64,000 bases of DNA from Paraburkholderia sartisoli. GTDB taxonomy: Bacteria; Pseudomonadota; Gammaproteobacteria; Burkholderiales; Burkholderiaceae. This document shows, in pieces, positions 51,492 through 60,252 of the stretch. A program made the translations under genes and the position numbers. The stretch lies in contig NZ_FNRQ01000007.1 in NCBI RefSeq assembly GCF_900107685.1, positions 186,001 through 250,000 on the forward strand. Reading direction: 5' to 3'. How positions within the stretch are numbered: position 1 is the stretch's first letter; each line of letters begins with the position of its first letter. Under the pieces are notes generated by a model. It did not search any database. It was not told the origin of the DNA and was given only the letters and a program-made list of their open reading frames with translations.

Positions 51492-52556
51492 ATGAAGTTG
51501 CCTCGTCGTCGTAGCGGGTTGCGTCGTGTGTGGCGTGTGGCGGGTGCCGCACTGGTCGCCTTCAGCCTCGCGGGGTGCGCGGGCCAGGGCGGCACGGCCG
51601 CATCGGCGACGAACGCCACCGGCGCGACGAACGCGGCCACGGCGCTGCCCTCGTGGCGCGATGGCGCGGCGAAACAGTCGATCGTGAAGTTCGTCGGCGA
51701 CGTCACGCGCGAAGGCTCGCCGACGTACGTGGCGCCCGCCGCGCGGATCGCGGTCTTCGATAACGACGGCACGCTGTGGAGCGAACAGCCGCTCTACTTC
51801 CAGTTCGTGTTCCTGCTCGACCAGGTGAAGGCCGCCGCGCCGAACCATCCGGAGTGGAAAAACAATCCCGCCTGGAAGGCGCTCGTCGCGAAAGACCATG
51901 CCGCGCTCGCCGGCCAGCAGAAGGCGCTGATGGAACTGGTTGGCACCGCGAACAGCGGCATGACCGTCGACGAGTACGACGCGACCATCCGCAAGTGGCT
52001 CGCCACCGCGCAGCATCCGAAGTTCAGGCGGCCGTACACCGAACTCGTGTATCAGCCGCAGCTGGAGCTGCTTGCGTATCTGCGCGCGAACGGATTCAGG
52101 ACGTTCATCGTGTCGGGCGGCACGATCGAGTTCATGCGGCCGTGGGCGGAGACGGTGTACGGCATCCCGCCCGAGCAGGTGATCGGTTCCAGCCAGCTCG
52201 TGCAGTTCGAGACGCATGACGGCCAGCCCGTGCTCGTGCGCATGCCGAAACTCGATTTTGTCGATGACGGTCCGGGCAAACCGGTCGGCATCTATCGCAA
52301 CATCGGTCGCAAGCCCATTCTCGCATTCGGCAATTCCGACGGCGATCTGCAAATGCTGCAGTACACCGCGTCGGGAACGGGTCCGCATCTGGCGCTCCTC
52401 GTTCATCACGACGACGCGGCGCGCGAATTCGCGTACGACCGCCAGTCGAAGGTCGGCAAGCTCGACAAGGCGTGGGACGAGGCCGTCGCCGATGGCTGGA
52501 CGGTCGTGAGCATGAAGGACGACTGGGCAACGATTTATCCGGCACCGAAGCAGTAG
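51492..52556 (+). CDS. Lipoprotein HAD-family phosphatase
   Basis: 354 residues from the ATG giving MKLPRRRSG. A lipobox LAGC follows a basic, hydrophobic leader. The HAD phosphatase core has the nucleophile block VFDNDGTLW (D90 and D92), the second motif with FIVSGGTIEF and the metal-binding GNSDGDLQ. It is probably a periplasmic acid phosphatase attached to a membrane. It lies between FGE and sulfatase genes, with 64 and about 120 bases of spacing. Confidence 0.88.
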   Translation: MKLPRRRSGLRRVWRVAGAALVAFSLAGCAGQGGTAASATNATGATNAATALPSWRDGAAKQSIVKFVGDVTREGSPTYVAPAARIAVFDNDGTLWSEQPLYFQFVFLLDQVKAAAPNHPEWKNNPAWKALVAKDHAALAGQQKALMELVGTANSGMTVDEYDATIRKWLATAQHPKFRRPYTELVYQPQLELLAYLRANGFRTFIVSGGTIEFMRPWAETVYGIPPEQVIGSSQLVQFETHDGQPVLVRMPKLDFVDDGPGKPVGIYRNIGRKPILAFGNSDGDLQMLQYTASGTGPHLALLVHHDDAAREFAYDRQSKVGKLDKAWDEAVADGWTVVSMKDDWATIYPAPKQ

Positions 52557-52679
52557 ACAACCCGCGGTGCGGGATGAGAAAGCGGTGGGTACGAGGCCGT
52601 TCGCAGACATCGCGATCCATGAGAAAGCGCCCGCCAGGCGCGCCGTTCGAGCTGGAGCCAACTCCATTGGAGCAACACG

Positions 52680-54359
52680 ATGAACCTGTTCTCTAGAAAA
52701 GGGCGATACGCGATCGGGGCGTCGATGTTCGCGCTTGCGGTCGCCTTCGCGGTTGTCGAGCCCCCTGTTTCCGAAGCCCAGACGCAGACCCAGGGAGCGG
52801 CCAAACCCGCACCCAAACCCGCGCCGGCGGCTCAAAAGACAGCAAAGCCGAATATTCTCGTGATCTTCGGCGACGATGTCGGGCAGGCCAATATCAGCGC
52901 CTATACGCGTGGCGTGGTGGGATACAGGACACCGAATATCGATCGCATCGCGAATGAAGGCATGATCTTCACGGATTATTACGCCGAGAACAGTTGTACC
53001 GCGGGCCGTTCGTCCTTCATCACTGGCCAGACTCCGCTGCGCACCGGACTATCCAAAGTCGGCGCGCCCGGCGCACCGGTCGGTCTGCAGAAGGGCGACA
53101 TTACCATCGCCCAGGCACTCAAGCCGCTTGGCTATGCAACCGGCCAGTTCGGCAAGAACCACCTTGGCGACAAGAACGAGTACCTGCCGACCAATCACGG
53201 TTTCGATGAGTTCTACGGCAACCTGTACCACCTGAACGCCGAGGAAGAACCGGAGCGCCCGTACTGGCCGAAGGACAAGAACGACCCCTACGTGAAGAAC
53301 TTCTCGCCGCGCGGCGTGATTCACGCCACGGCAGACGGCAAGGTTCAGGACACGGGGCCGCTAACGACCAAGCGGATGGAAACGATCGACGACGATACCG
53401 GCGCCCACGCGGAAGAATTCATCCGCAAGCAGGTCAAGACCGGCACCCCGTTCTTCGTCTGGATGAACTACACGCGCATGCACGTCTTCACGCACGTTCG
53501 TCCTGAATTCAGAGGCAAGAGCGGTATGCCGGGCAACGAGTACGCCGACGGGATGTGGGAGCACGATCAGGATGTCGGCAAACTGCTCAAGCTGCTGGAC
53601 GATCTGAACATCTCCAAAAATACCATCGTCGTCTACACCACCGACAACGGGCCGAATGCGTTCTCCTGGCCTGATGCGGCGACCACACCATTCCGCAGCG
53701 AGAAAGACTCGAACTGGGAAGGTGCATTCCGTGTACCGGCAATGGTGAGATGGCCTGGGCATATCAAACCGGGCGAAACGTCCAACCAGATGTTCTCGGG
53801 TCTCGACTGGTTCCCGACGCTGCTCGCCGCAGCGGGCGACAGCGGCGTCAAGGACCGGCTACTGAAGGGATGGGCCCCCAAGGCGGGTGGCACGAACTTC
53901 AAGGTTCACCTCGACGGATACAATCAGTTGCCGTTCCTGACCGGACAGACGAACAAGGATCCACGCACCGAGTTCTACTATTTCGACGACGACGGACAAC
54001 TGGTCGCCATGCGATGGGATCAGGACGGTAACGCCTGGAAGGCGGTGTTCTGTGAGCAGCGCGCGAAGGGCAACCTGAATATCTGGCAGGACCCGCTAGT
54101 CTGTCTGCGTCTGCCGAAGCTCTTTAACCTGCGCATGGATCCTTATGAGCGCGCGGACATCACCTCGGATCAGTACAACGACTGGGTCACGAAGAATGCC
54201 TATCTTGACGGCATCGCGACGATGAAAGCGGCGACGTTCCTGGAAACCTTCGTCGCCTACCCGCCGAGCCAGCGCCCCGCGAGCTTCAGCGTCGACGGCG
54301 TGCGCCGCCAGGTCGACAAAAAGATCGACGAGTCCTTCAAAAAGCGTGGCCTCGAGTAA
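52680..54359 (+). CDS. Periplasmic arylsulfatase
   Basis: 559 residues. A signal peptide ends near SEAQT, then a Pro/Ala/Lys linker. The sulfatase core opens PNILVIFGDDVGQANISAY with metal aspartates, followed by the modification motif C106-T-A-G-R110 and TGQTPLRTG. The usual motif is CxPSR; here the third position is Ala and the fourth Gly. HFGKNHLGDKNEYLPTNHGFDEF-type (KNHLGD) and TDNGPN blocks supply the remaining metal and sulfate ligands. C106 should be converted to formylglycine by the upstream FGE. Confidence 0.92.
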   Translation: MNLFSRKGRYAIGASMFALAVAFAVVEPPVSEAQTQTQGAAKPAPKPAPAAQKTAKPNILVIFGDDVGQANISAYTRGVVGYRTPNIDRIANEGMIFTDYYAENSCTAGRSSFITGQTPLRTGLSKVGAPGAPVGLQKGDITIAQALKPLGYATGQFGKNHLGDKNEYLPTNHGFDEFYGNLYHLNAEEEPERPYWPKDKNDPYVKNFSPRGVIHATADGKVQDTGPLTTKRMETIDDDTGAHAEEFIRKQVKTGTPFFVWMNYTRMHVFTHVRPEFRGKSGMPGNEYADGMWEHDQDVGKLLKLLDDLNISKNTIVVYTTDNGPNAFSWPDAATTPFRSEKDSNWEGAFRVPAMVRWPGHIKPGETSNQMFSGLDWFPTLLAAAGDSGVKDRLLKGWAPKAGGTNFKVHLDGYNQLPFLTGQTNKDPRTEFYYFDDDGQLVAMRWDQDGNAWKAVFCEQRAKGNLNIWQDPLVCLRLPKLFNLRMDPYERADITSDQYNDWVTKNAYLDGIATMKAATFLETFVAYPPSQRPASFSVDGVRRQVDKKIDESFKKRGLE

Positions 54360-54380
54360 AGTAAAGTAGCGGTGCCCGAT

Positions 54381-54409
54381 GCGCCCACCGGCCCTCTGGC
54401 GGTGGGCGC
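54381..54409 (+). terminator. Terminator of the sulfatase operon
   Basis: A perfect 10-bp stem GCGCCCACCG with its complement, 9-base loop, followed by GTTATTT rather than a long T-run. Starts about 20 bases after the sulfatase stop. Confidence 0.7.
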
Positions 54410-54448
54410 CGTTATTTGCAGCATCACCTTCCCGAGGTTGAGTTCCGC

Positions 54449-57175
54449 TTGCCGATCGACAAACCGACAACCTCCACGCTGGCGAGCCACGCCAGAACCC
54501 CACGTCGCGAGCGGCGCGAACAGGAGCGCGCGCTACGCCGCGCCGCGCCCGGTTCGAACGACAGCGACACGCACACGCGGCCGGATCAATCTTGCGCTCC
54601 GACGCTGCCCGTCGCGTGGCCCGCCCTGCTGCTTTTTGTTTCGGGCGCCGCGGCGCTCATCTATCAGATGCTGTGGATCAAGCAGCTTTCGCTTGTCGTC
54701 GGCGTCGAGGTGCAGGCGGTGACGGCCGGCGTCAGCGCGTTTTTCGCGGGCCTCGCGCTCGGCGGCTGGCTGTTCGGGCGGCTCGCTGACCGCAGCACGC
54801 GCCCGCTTCGCCTGTATGCGCTGCTCGAGGGCGGCACGCTTCTCATCGCCGTGACCAGCACGTTCGCGCTGGCGCACGCAGCCGCGCCATTCGCCGTTCT
54901 GCAGAATCACGCCGGGCCGGTGGCGTGGGTGATTCCGTTCGCGCTCGTCGGCGTGCCCGCCGTGCTGATGGGCGGCACGCTCCCCGTGTTGATGCGCTCA
55001 CTCGCGCCGCGCGAAGGCGGCGTCGGACGCGCGGGCGGGCGGCTGTATTCGGCCAATACGCTGGGCGCGATCGTGGGCACGCTGGCCGCGCCATTCGTGC
55101 TCATTCCCTCGCTCGGCGTGCAGGGCAGCGGATGGGCCGCCGCCGCGTTGAACGGCGTCGCTGGCGTCGTCGCGATCGGGCTCGCGCGCGGCAGGCGCGC
55201 GGCGTTGCCCATTGCGTCCGTTGCGCCCGTTGCATCCGTTGCGTCGCCTTCGGTCGAAGACAAGGATGCGCGCGATGACAACGCGCAGCCACACGGTTCG
55301 CGCCTCGCGCTCGTGCTGTATGCGGCGGCGGGCGGCATCGCGCTCGGCTACGAAGTGGTCTGGTCGCAAGCCATCGTGCAGTTCATCAGCACACGCAGTT
55401 TCGCGTTTTCCATCGTGCTCGCCACCTACCTGTGCGGCCTCGTGCTCGGCAGCGCCGCCGGTTCACGTTACGTCGAGCGCGCGCGCGATCCGTGGGGCGT
55501 ATTCGCGATCCTGATCGCGTCGGCGGGCGTGGTCGCGCTGCTCGAAATCGCGGGCCTCGGCGGATGGCTGCTGCAAGGGCAGTCGGCGGTGGCGGCCATG
55601 GTGTTCGAATCGACCGGCAGCCTGCTCGCTGCGATGTGCGCGCGTTTTGCACTCGCGGGCCTGTGCATCGTGTTCATCCCGACACTGCTGCTCGGCGCCG
55701 CGTTTCCGTTCGCGCTGCGCCTTGGCGTGGACGCGCGGCGCGTGGGACGCGACGTCGGCGCAGTCGTCGCGCTGAACACGGCGGGCGGTATCGCCGGCAC
55801 GGTGATCGCGGGCTTCGTGCTCGTGCCGGTGCTCGGTCTCGTGCGCGCGCTCGCGGCGCTCGCGGTTGCGGCCGCGGTCGTGGGCGTCGTCGCTGCTTGG
55901 GGCGGCTCGCGCGTGGCGCCCGGTGACTCACGCGTAGCACTTGATGGCTCGCGCGGCACATCGGGCGCGCCGCATGTCACGCGCTGGAGCGTGGCGGCAC
56001 TCGCGCTGGTCGCGATCATGGCGGGCGTGCTGACGCCAGCGGACCGGCTCGCCTCGTTGCTGACGGCGGCGCGCGGCGGCACGCTCTCGTTCTACGAAGA
56101 AAGCGCGGGCGGCACGGTTGCCGTCGTCGAACAGTCGGGCGGCGAGCATCCGTTCCGGCGTCTCTACATTCAGGGCGTGTCGAATTCCGGCGACGCGATG
56201 ACGTCGCTGCGCTACATGCGCCTGCAGGCGCTGCTGCCGCTCATCATCCATCGCGACACGCCGCGCTCGGCGATGGTGATCGGCCTCGGCACCGGCATCA
56301 CCGGCGGCGCCCTGCTCGCCTATCCCGGTCTCGATCAACGCGTGGTCGCCGAACTGCTGCCCGCGGTCAAACGCGCGGTGCCGCAATTCAAGGGCAACTA
56401 CGGCATGAGCACCGATCCGCGCATCGACATCCGTCTGCGCGACGGGCGCCGCGAGCTGCTGCGCAGCACGCAGCGCTACGACCTGATCACGCTGGAACCG
56501 CCGCCGCCTTCGGCGGCCGGCGTGGTGAACCTGTACTCGACGAATTTCTACACGCTGGCGGCGTCGCGTCTTCAGGCGGGCGGCATCGTCGCGCAATGGC
56601 TGCCGCTGCCGACGCAGAACGAAGAGGACACGCGCGCGCTCATCAAGAGTTTCGTGCAGGTGTTTCCGTATGCGTCGCTCTGGACGACCGAGCTGCACGA
56701 GATGATGCTGGTCGGCTCGATGCAGCCGATGGAGCTCGACGCGACGCGCATCCAGGCCCGCTTCAGCCAGCCTTCGGTCGCGGCGGCGCTGCGCGAAGTC
56801 GGGATCGACTCGCCGGCCGCGCTGCTCGGTACATGGATCACGGATCGCGCAGGCCTCGAGTATTACGCAGCCGATGCGAAGCCCGTGACCGACAACCATC
56901 CGCGCATCGAATACGCCACGTGGGTGCGTCGCGACGATTTTCCGCAGACGCTCACGCACCTGCTCGCGCTGCGCACCGAGCCGCCGTTGCGCAACGCCAG
57001 CGACGCCCTGCGCACCGCCATGCAGCTCGAACGCAACACGTTGCAGACGTTCTACGACGCGGGCCTCGATGCGTTGCGCGGCGACCGCGACGCATGGCAG
57101 CGCGATATCGGCAACGTCATGCACGCGGACCCGGATAATCCTTACTATCGCTGGTTCGTCGGCGGCCCCGGCTGA
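54449..57175 (+). CDS. Fused MFS-like / spermidine-synthase-like membrane protein
   Basis: 908 residues if the TTG at 54449 is used; a TTG at 54416 also lies in frame but directly abuts the upstream terminator. An N-terminal and a central block of about 14 helices (LLFVSGAAALIYQMLWIKQ and LYAAAGGIALGYEVVWSQ) belong to the SpeE-fused transporter family. A C-terminal Rossmann methyltransferase-like part has VIGLGTGITGGALLAYPG. The catalytic Asp loop of true spermidine synthases is replaced by EPPPPSAAGVVNLYS. So aminopropyl transfer is doubtful. Confidence 0.85.
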   Translation: MPIDKPTTSTLASHARTPRRERREQERALRRAAPGSNDSDTHTRPDQSCAPTLPVAWPALLLFVSGAAALIYQMLWIKQLSLVVGVEVQAVTAGVSAFFAGLALGGWLFGRLADRSTRPLRLYALLEGGTLLIAVTSTFALAHAAAPFAVLQNHAGPVAWVIPFALVGVPAVLMGGTLPVLMRSLAPREGGVGRAGGRLYSANTLGAIVGTLAAPFVLIPSLGVQGSGWAAAALNGVAGVVAIGLARGRRAALPIASVAPVASVASPSVEDKDARDDNAQPHGSRLALVLYAAAGGIALGYEVVWSQAIVQFISTRSFAFSIVLATYLCGLVLGSAAGSRYVERARDPWGVFAILIASAGVVALLEIAGLGGWLLQGQSAVAAMVFESTGSLLAAMCARFALAGLCIVFIPTLLLGAAFPFALRLGVDARRVGRDVGAVVALNTAGGIAGTVIAGFVLVPVLGLVRALAALAVAAAVVGVVAAWGGSRVAPGDSRVALDGSRGTSGAPHVTRWSVAALALVAIMAGVLTPADRLASLLTAARGGTLSFYEESAGGTVAVVEQSGGEHPFRRLYIQGVSNSGDAMTSLRYMRLQALLPLIIHRDTPRSAMVIGLGTGITGGALLAYPGLDQRVVAELLPAVKRAVPQFKGNYGMSTDPRIDIRLRDGRRELLRSTQRYDLITLEPPPPSAAGVVNLYSTNFYTLAASRLQAGGIVAQWLPLPTQNEEDTRALIKSFVQVFPYASLWTTELHEMMLVGSMQPMELDATRIQARFSQPSVAAALREVGIDSPAALLGTWITDRAGLEYYAADAKPVTDNHPRIEYATWVRRDDFPQTLTHLLALRTEPPLRNASDALRTAMQLERNTLQTFYDAGLDALRGDRDAWQRDIGNVMHADPDNPYYRWFVGGPG

Positions 57176-57269
57176 CAATCTTCAAGATTCCGGCACACTC
57201 CGGCACACATACAGCAGTGCTACTACGATAAAGTACGCTGCACAGCACCAACCCGTTCAGGAGGGTAAC

Positions 57270-58376
57270 TTGAACCAGCGCGATTCAACCGACATTGCCC
57301 GCACACTGCTTGTGATCGTCATCCTGGTGGCACTGACGGTCGGAAGTATCTACGTACTGAGTCCGTTCATTCCTGGCCTCATCTGGGCAACGACCATCGT
57401 GGTCGCCACGTGGCCGTTGATGCTCGCCATCCAGCGACGCTGCGGCAACCGGCGGTGGATCGCCACGCTCGTGATGCTGCTCTGCCTGCTCGTCGTGATC
57501 ATATTGCCGTTGTACCAGGCCATCTCGACGCTTGCGTTGCACGGCAGCGAGATCATGGCGGCCATCAAGAGCCTGCCCAGCTACGCTCTCGCGCCGCCAC
57601 CCGACTGGATCAAGGACATTCCGCTGATTGGCGCGCGCATCGGCACGGAATGGCAAGTGCTTTCCGATGCGGGTCCAGGCGGGCTGCTCGCCAAGCTCGA
57701 GCCGTACCTGAGCATCGGCGCGCGCTGGATGCTCAGTCATGCGGCCGTGGTCGGCGTGTTCGTGATTCACATGTTCATCACGGTCATCATCTCCGGCATT
57801 CTCTACATGAACGGCGAGCAGGCGGCGGCATTCATGACGCGCTTCGCCGGCCGGATCGCCGGGCAACGCGGCGAAGGCGCGATCAAGCTCGCGGGCCTCG
57901 CGGTTCGCGCCGTGGCGCTCGGCATCGTGGTCACGGCGGTCACGCAATCCGCGCTGGGCGGCATCGGCCTGTGGGTGGCCGGCGTGCCCGGCGCGGGCAT
58001 CCTGACAGCCCTGATGCTGATGCTGTGTCTCGCGCAGATCGGGCCGCTTCTGCCGTTGCTCGGGTCGGTCGCGTGGCTCTTTTTCCACTCGTCGCATGTG
58101 GTCGCGATCCTGCTGCTCGTCTGGTCGATCATGATCGCGATGCTCGACAACGTACTGCGCCCGATGCTGATCAAGCGCGGCGTGAACCTCTCGATGCTGC
58201 TGATCCTGTCGGGCGTGCTGGGCGGGATGTTCGCGTTCGGCATCGTCGGCCTTTTCATGGGGCCGGTGATTCTCGCCGTCACGTCGACGCTGCTGAACGC
58301 GTGGATCAACGAAAAGCCGGTGACGCCAGGCGTTCAGCCCGCCGGCGATCCAGCTCAGGTGAAGGGAGAAATCTAG
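57270..58376 (+). CDS. AI-2E family transporter (YdiK-like)
   Basis: 368 residues. Start is TTG, chosen because AGGAGG lies five bases upstream; no ATG is near. The protein has eight or so helices with DSTDIARTLLVIVILVALTVGSIYVLSPFIPG opening (residues ~6-37) and QIGPLLPLLGSVAWLFF. It is a YdiK/AI-2E exporter-family carrier of unknown substrate. Convergent with the bPH gene. The N-terminal TM block has a charged RRCGNRRW cytoplasmic loop, as usual in this family. Confidence 0.9.
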   Translation: MNQRDSTDIARTLLVIVILVALTVGSIYVLSPFIPGLIWATTIVVATWPLMLAIQRRCGNRRWIATLVMLLCLLVVIILPLYQAISTLALHGSEIMAAIKSLPSYALAPPPDWIKDIPLIGARIGTEWQVLSDAGPGGLLAKLEPYLSIGARWMLSHAAVVGVFVIHMFITVIISGILYMNGEQAAAFMTRFAGRIAGQRGEGAIKLAGLAVRAVALGIVVTAVTQSALGGIGLWVAGVPGAGILTALMLMLCLAQIGPLLPLLGSVAWLFFHSSHVVAILLLVWSIMIAMLDNVLRPMLIKRGVNLSMLLILSGVLGGMFAFGIVGLFMGPVILAVTSTLLNAWINEKPVTPGVQPAGDPAQVKGEI

Positions 58377-58378
58377 CG

Positions 58379-58402
58379 GGTGACAGATGGATGCCTGTCA
58401 CC
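58379..58402. terminator. Hairpin between convergent genes
   Basis: GGTGACAG and CTGTCACC form an 8-bp stem around 8 bases, directly after the AI-2E stop. No T-tract; possible bidirectional terminator. Confidence 0.55.
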
Positions 58403-58435
58403 GTCACGCCCGGTGCTTCGATCCGGCGACGACCC

Positions 58436-58921
58436 TTACGCGTAACGCAGGTGTTCGTCCTTGAGCTCGGGCGAAGCGGCGATCGCCGCTTCGAGTTTCC
58501 TGCATAGTTCTTCGGCGTGACGGATGCCTGGCAGACGACGCATCGGGCGCCGTCCGTCACCCGTGTCGAGCACGATCGAACCCGTGCCGAACGCGCGCTG
58601 CCACCGCGGATACACCACCGTCACGTTACGGATGCGTGTGAGTTCGAGACTCGAGGTGCGCCGGCTGAAAATGCCCTGCGTCCAGGTAATCCGCCCGGTA
58701 TCGATCACGATTTCGGTGGACGCCGTCTTGAGAAACGGCAGCGCGACGCCGATCATGACCGCCGCGGCCTGCACCAGCACGAGCGACCACTGGAACTGGA
58801 AATCGCCCCTCGTCACGAGATCGATCGCGCCCACCAGCGCCATGACAACGCCGCCCTTCAGAAAGGCCGGGATATTGATGACCTGTGAAGGCGTGCCGCT
58901 GTAAATCACCTGCCTCGTCAT
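58436..58921 (-). CDS. Membrane protein with bacterial PH-like domain (bPH2/DUF304)
   Basis: 161 residues. Two short hydrophobic segments at about 22-37 and 45-63 form a hairpin, followed by a PH-type beta domain. The core (FLKTASTEIVIDTGRITWTQGIFSRRTSSLELTRIRNV spans ~63-100) matches bPH2 domains. Function in membranes is not known. 30 bases downstream of the dinB stop on the same strand. Confidence 0.85.
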   Translation of the reverse strand: MTRQVIYSGTPSQVINIPAFLKGGVVMALVGAIDLVTRGDFQFQWSLVLVQAAAVMIGVALPFLKTASTEIVIDTGRITWTQGIFSRRTSSLELTRIRNVTVVYPRWQRAFGTGSIVLDTGDGRRPMRRLPGIRHAEELCRKLEAAIAASPELKDEHLRYA

Positions 58922-58951
58922 CGCATGTGTCCTGTTGATGATCGCTTTTGA

Positions 58952-60163
58952 TCAACTGCCGTGGTTTTCCGCCGAAAACGGCAACTCGCCCTGAACCGGA
59001 GCCGGAGCCGGTACAGCAGGCTCGCTGCCTGCGGGCGACAGCGCCGAAACGCGCACGCCGAGCAGACGCAGTCTTCGATCGAGCGGCACGCGCTTCAGGC
59101 ATTCTGTTGCAGCGCGGCGAATTTCGGTTGCATCCGCCGTCGGGTACGGAATGGTCAGATCGCGCGTGACCGTCCTGAAGTCGTCGTAGCGCAACTTGAT
59201 GCCCACGGTCTTACCAGTATAGCCTTTGCGCCGCAGGTCGTCCGCGACCCGCACGCACAGCCCGGTGAACGTCTCGGAGAGCGTGGCCCTGTCCCGGCGA
59301 GGGTGCAGGTCGCGCTCGAAGGTCGTTTCGCGGCTCATCGAGCGCGGCTCGGAACTCACCACCACCTGCCGCGCGTCGATGCCCTGCGCGACGTCGGCAA
59401 GCCACGCGGAATAACTCCGGCCGAAGTGCGACTGCAGCAATTCCGGCGCGGCCGCCGCCAGATCGCCGACCGTCGCGATGCCGATGGCCGCGAGTTTTTC
59501 GCTCGCTTTCGGGCCGATGCCGTTCACCTTGCGCGCGGGCAACGGCCAGATCCGCTTTGGCACGTCGTCCATGGTCAGCAGCGTGAGGCCGTCCGGCTTG
59601 TCGAGTTCGGAGCCGATTTTCGCGAGCAGCTTGTTCGGCGCAATGCAGATCGAACACGTGAGGCCGGTCGCCGCCCGAACCGCCGCCTTGATGCGCGTAC
59701 CGATGTCGGCCGGCTCGCCCGGAACGTCGGTGAGATCGATGTAGATTTCGTCGATGCCGCGGTCCTCGATCTGCGACGTAAACGTTGCCACGGCCGTCTT
59801 GAAGAGGCGCGAATAATGGCGGTAGGAATCGAAATCGGTGGGCAGCAGGATCGCGTCGGGCGCAAGCTGCGCCGCTTTCATCATCCCCATCGCGGAGAAC
59901 ACGCCAAGCGCGCGCGCCTCGTACGTCGAGGTCGTCACGACGCCACGCCCCACGTAGTCGCGCAGCTTTCGAAAGCGCCGGGTGCCGTCCTCGAGCGTTT
60001 CGGGCACAGCATTGCGCCCACCGCCGATCACGACCGCCTGACCGCGCAGCTCGGGATAGCGCAACAGCTCCACGGACGCGTAAAACGCGTCCATGTCCAG
60101 ATGCGCGATGCGGCGCGTGCCAGAAGAAGCGGGAACGGAAGCGGGAACAGAAACGGGATTCAT
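58952..60163 (-). CDS. dinB: DNA polymerase IV (Y family)
   Basis: 403 residues. The palm aspartates and steric gate are in LDMDAFYASVE (gate Tyr), then DEIYIDLTD. Helix-hairpin-helix NGIGPKASEKLAAIGIATVGDL is in the thumb, the little finger follows, and a C-terminal QGELPFS is a beta-clamp binding peptide. It performs error-prone translesion synthesis. No LexA box was seen upstream. The N-terminus has a short repeated VPASVPAS extension. Confidence 0.94.
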   Translation of the reverse strand: MNPVSVPASVPASSGTRRIAHLDMDAFYASVELLRYPELRGQAVVIGGGRNAVPETLEDGTRRFRKLRDYVGRGVVTTSTYEARALGVFSAMGMMKAAQLAPDAILLPTDFDSYRHYSRLFKTAVATFTSQIEDRGIDEIYIDLTDVPGEPADIGTRIKAAVRAATGLTCSICIAPNKLLAKIGSELDKPDGLTLLTMDDVPKRIWPLPARKVNGIGPKASEKLAAIGIATVGDLAAAAPELLQSHFGRSYSAWLADVAQGIDARQVVVSSEPRSMSRETTFERDLHPRRDRATLSETFTGLCVRVADDLRRKGYTGKTVGIKLRYDDFRTVTRDLTIPYPTADATEIRRAATECLKRVPLDRRLRLLGVRVSALSPAGSEPAVPAPAPVQGELPFSAENHGS

Positions 60164-60252
60164 CGTCCGGATATCGTACCTGAAGCGGCGAGCGCCGGCG
60201 CCTCGTCGCGCGGGCGATCCGGCCGGGCGTCCACCGCCCGGCCGGAGGTTGC

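Noticed and set aside
60164..60252. Possible LexA box before dinB
   Set aside because: No CTGT-N8-ACAG pattern found upstream of the start.
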